From: Sulfurivermis sp040755915
GTDB lineage: Bacteria > Pseudomonadota > Gammaproteobacteria > Thiohalomonadales > Thiohalomonadaceae
Assembly: GCA_040755915.1 (NCBI GenBank)
Contig: JBFLWM010000045.1
Coordinates: 1-64,000, forward strand
Direction of reading: 5' to 3'
Length of the DNA: 64,000 nt
A program made the position numbers and the translations under genes. This document shows, piece after piece, positions 63,595-64,000 of the stretch (position 1 is its first letter; every line of letters begins with the position of its first letter). The notes under the pieces were generated by a model. It had not been told where the DNA came from. It worked only from the letters and a program-made list of their open reading frames with translations, and did no database searches.

Positions 63595-64000
63595 TCAGGC
63601 GCTGGCCGGCGCCTTGGCCACCACCACCAGGGCGGGGCGAACCAGGCGGTCGTTCAGGGTGTAGCCCTTCTGCATCACCGCCAGCACGCAGTTGGCGCCA
63701 ACGTCGGCGCTCTCCTGCATGGACATGGCCTGGTGCTGCTCCGGATTGAACGGCTGGCCCACCGGGTTCACCTCCTTGATGCCGTACTTCTCCATCGCCT
63801 GGGTCAGCATCTTCAGGGTCAGCTCGGTGCCCTCGCGCAACTGGTCCAGCGCGCTGTCGCTGCCGATGGCGGCCAGCGCCAGTTCCAGGCTGTCGCGCAC
63901 CGGCAGCAGGTCCTGGGCGAAGCGCTCCAGGGCATATTTGTGTGCGTTTTCCACGTCGCGCTCGGCACGGCGGCGGCCGTTTTCCAGCTCGGCCTGCAGG
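63595..64000 (-). CDS. grpE: Nucleotide exchange factor GrpE (5' end outside the window)
   Basis: GrpE releases ADP from DnaK. The visible 134 residues begin inside the long helix (LQAELENGRRRAERDVENAHKYALERFAQDLLPVRDSLELAL, here quoted only as a helix of the RAEMENxRRR type) and run through the beta-domain ending VKAPASA-like residues. The frame is open through the right edge, so the start lies beyond position 64000. It is transcribed toward dnaK, with the dnaK promoter 5 bases or less past its stop. Confidence 0.94.
   Translation of the reverse strand, partial: LQAELENGRRRAERDVENAHKYALERFAQDLLPVRDSLELALAAIGSDSALDQLREGTELTLKMLTQAMEKYGIKEVNPVGQPFNPEQHQAMSMQESADVGANCVLAVMQKGYTLNDRLVRPALVVVAKAPASA

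Overview
The window is a GC-rich stretch of chromosome from a gammaproteobacterium. The evidence is gene order: rimP-nusA-infB-rbfA-truB-rpsO-pnp downstream of an initiator tRNA, a 14-gene nuoA-N operon preceded by secG/tpiA/glmM/folP and tRNA-Leu, ftsH-rlmE next to a divergent yhbY, carAB-greA, and grpE-dnaK-dnaJ-dapB. A DsrE-like periplasmic protein, a heme-c sensor and a DUF2818 gene after nuoN would fit a sulfur-oxidising or microaerobic lineage such as the Chromatiales, but that is inference and no 16S gene is present. I count 57 protein genes (two cut by the window edges) and two tRNAs; most are on the minus strand.

Layout. 1-3265: the end of a DUF294-type protein, a DnaQ-like exonuclease and acs, closed by a REP-type repeat and a terminator. 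3411-17029: a signalling block with a GGDEF-EAL protein carrying a C-terminal receiver domain, a convergent histidine kinase/response regulator pair whose kinase has the same kind of input domain, a glutamine amidotransferase, a TetR regulator with a beta-CASP RNA hydrolase, and a second GGDEF-EAL protein with a c-type heme site. 17146-20594: a thioredoxin-like protein, the methionine-salvage operon mtnB-mtnD-mtnC, and a small membrane/TPR plus STAS pair. 20680-29401: the translation and RNA-turnover cluster ending in tRNA-fMet. 29429-44477: DUF2818 and the complete NADH dehydrogenase operon with a good sigma70 promoter. 44659-48169: tRNA-Leu, secG, tpiA, glmM, folP. 48262-49941: two plus-strand genes without firm assignments, a Gln-rich exported peptide and a PP-loop protein. 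49965-53889: ftsH, rlmE, yhbY, a DUF4149 membrane gene, greA. 53886-58914: carA and carB split by a compact element. 58963-64000: dapB, a DsrE-like gene, dnaJ, dnaK behind a heat-shock type promoter, and grpE.

The most notable object is at 57123-57570. A 130-residue GxxExxY (PD-(D/E)XK-like) gene fills almost all the space between two 31-bp inverted repeats that differ at one base. It sits inside the carAB operon, and one repeat supplies both the last codons and stop of carA and the start codon of the GxxExxY gene. It looks like a minimal mobile or selfish unit that inserted without breaking the operon. Other points of interest are the shared sensory domain linking a c-di-GMP enzyme to a two-component pair, the heme-c plus Cys/His-rich PAS sensor on the second c-di-GMP enzyme, an initiator tRNA with a U1-U72 mismatch, and an unassigned PP-loop protein. 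No CRISPR array, prophage or conventional IS transposase was seen.
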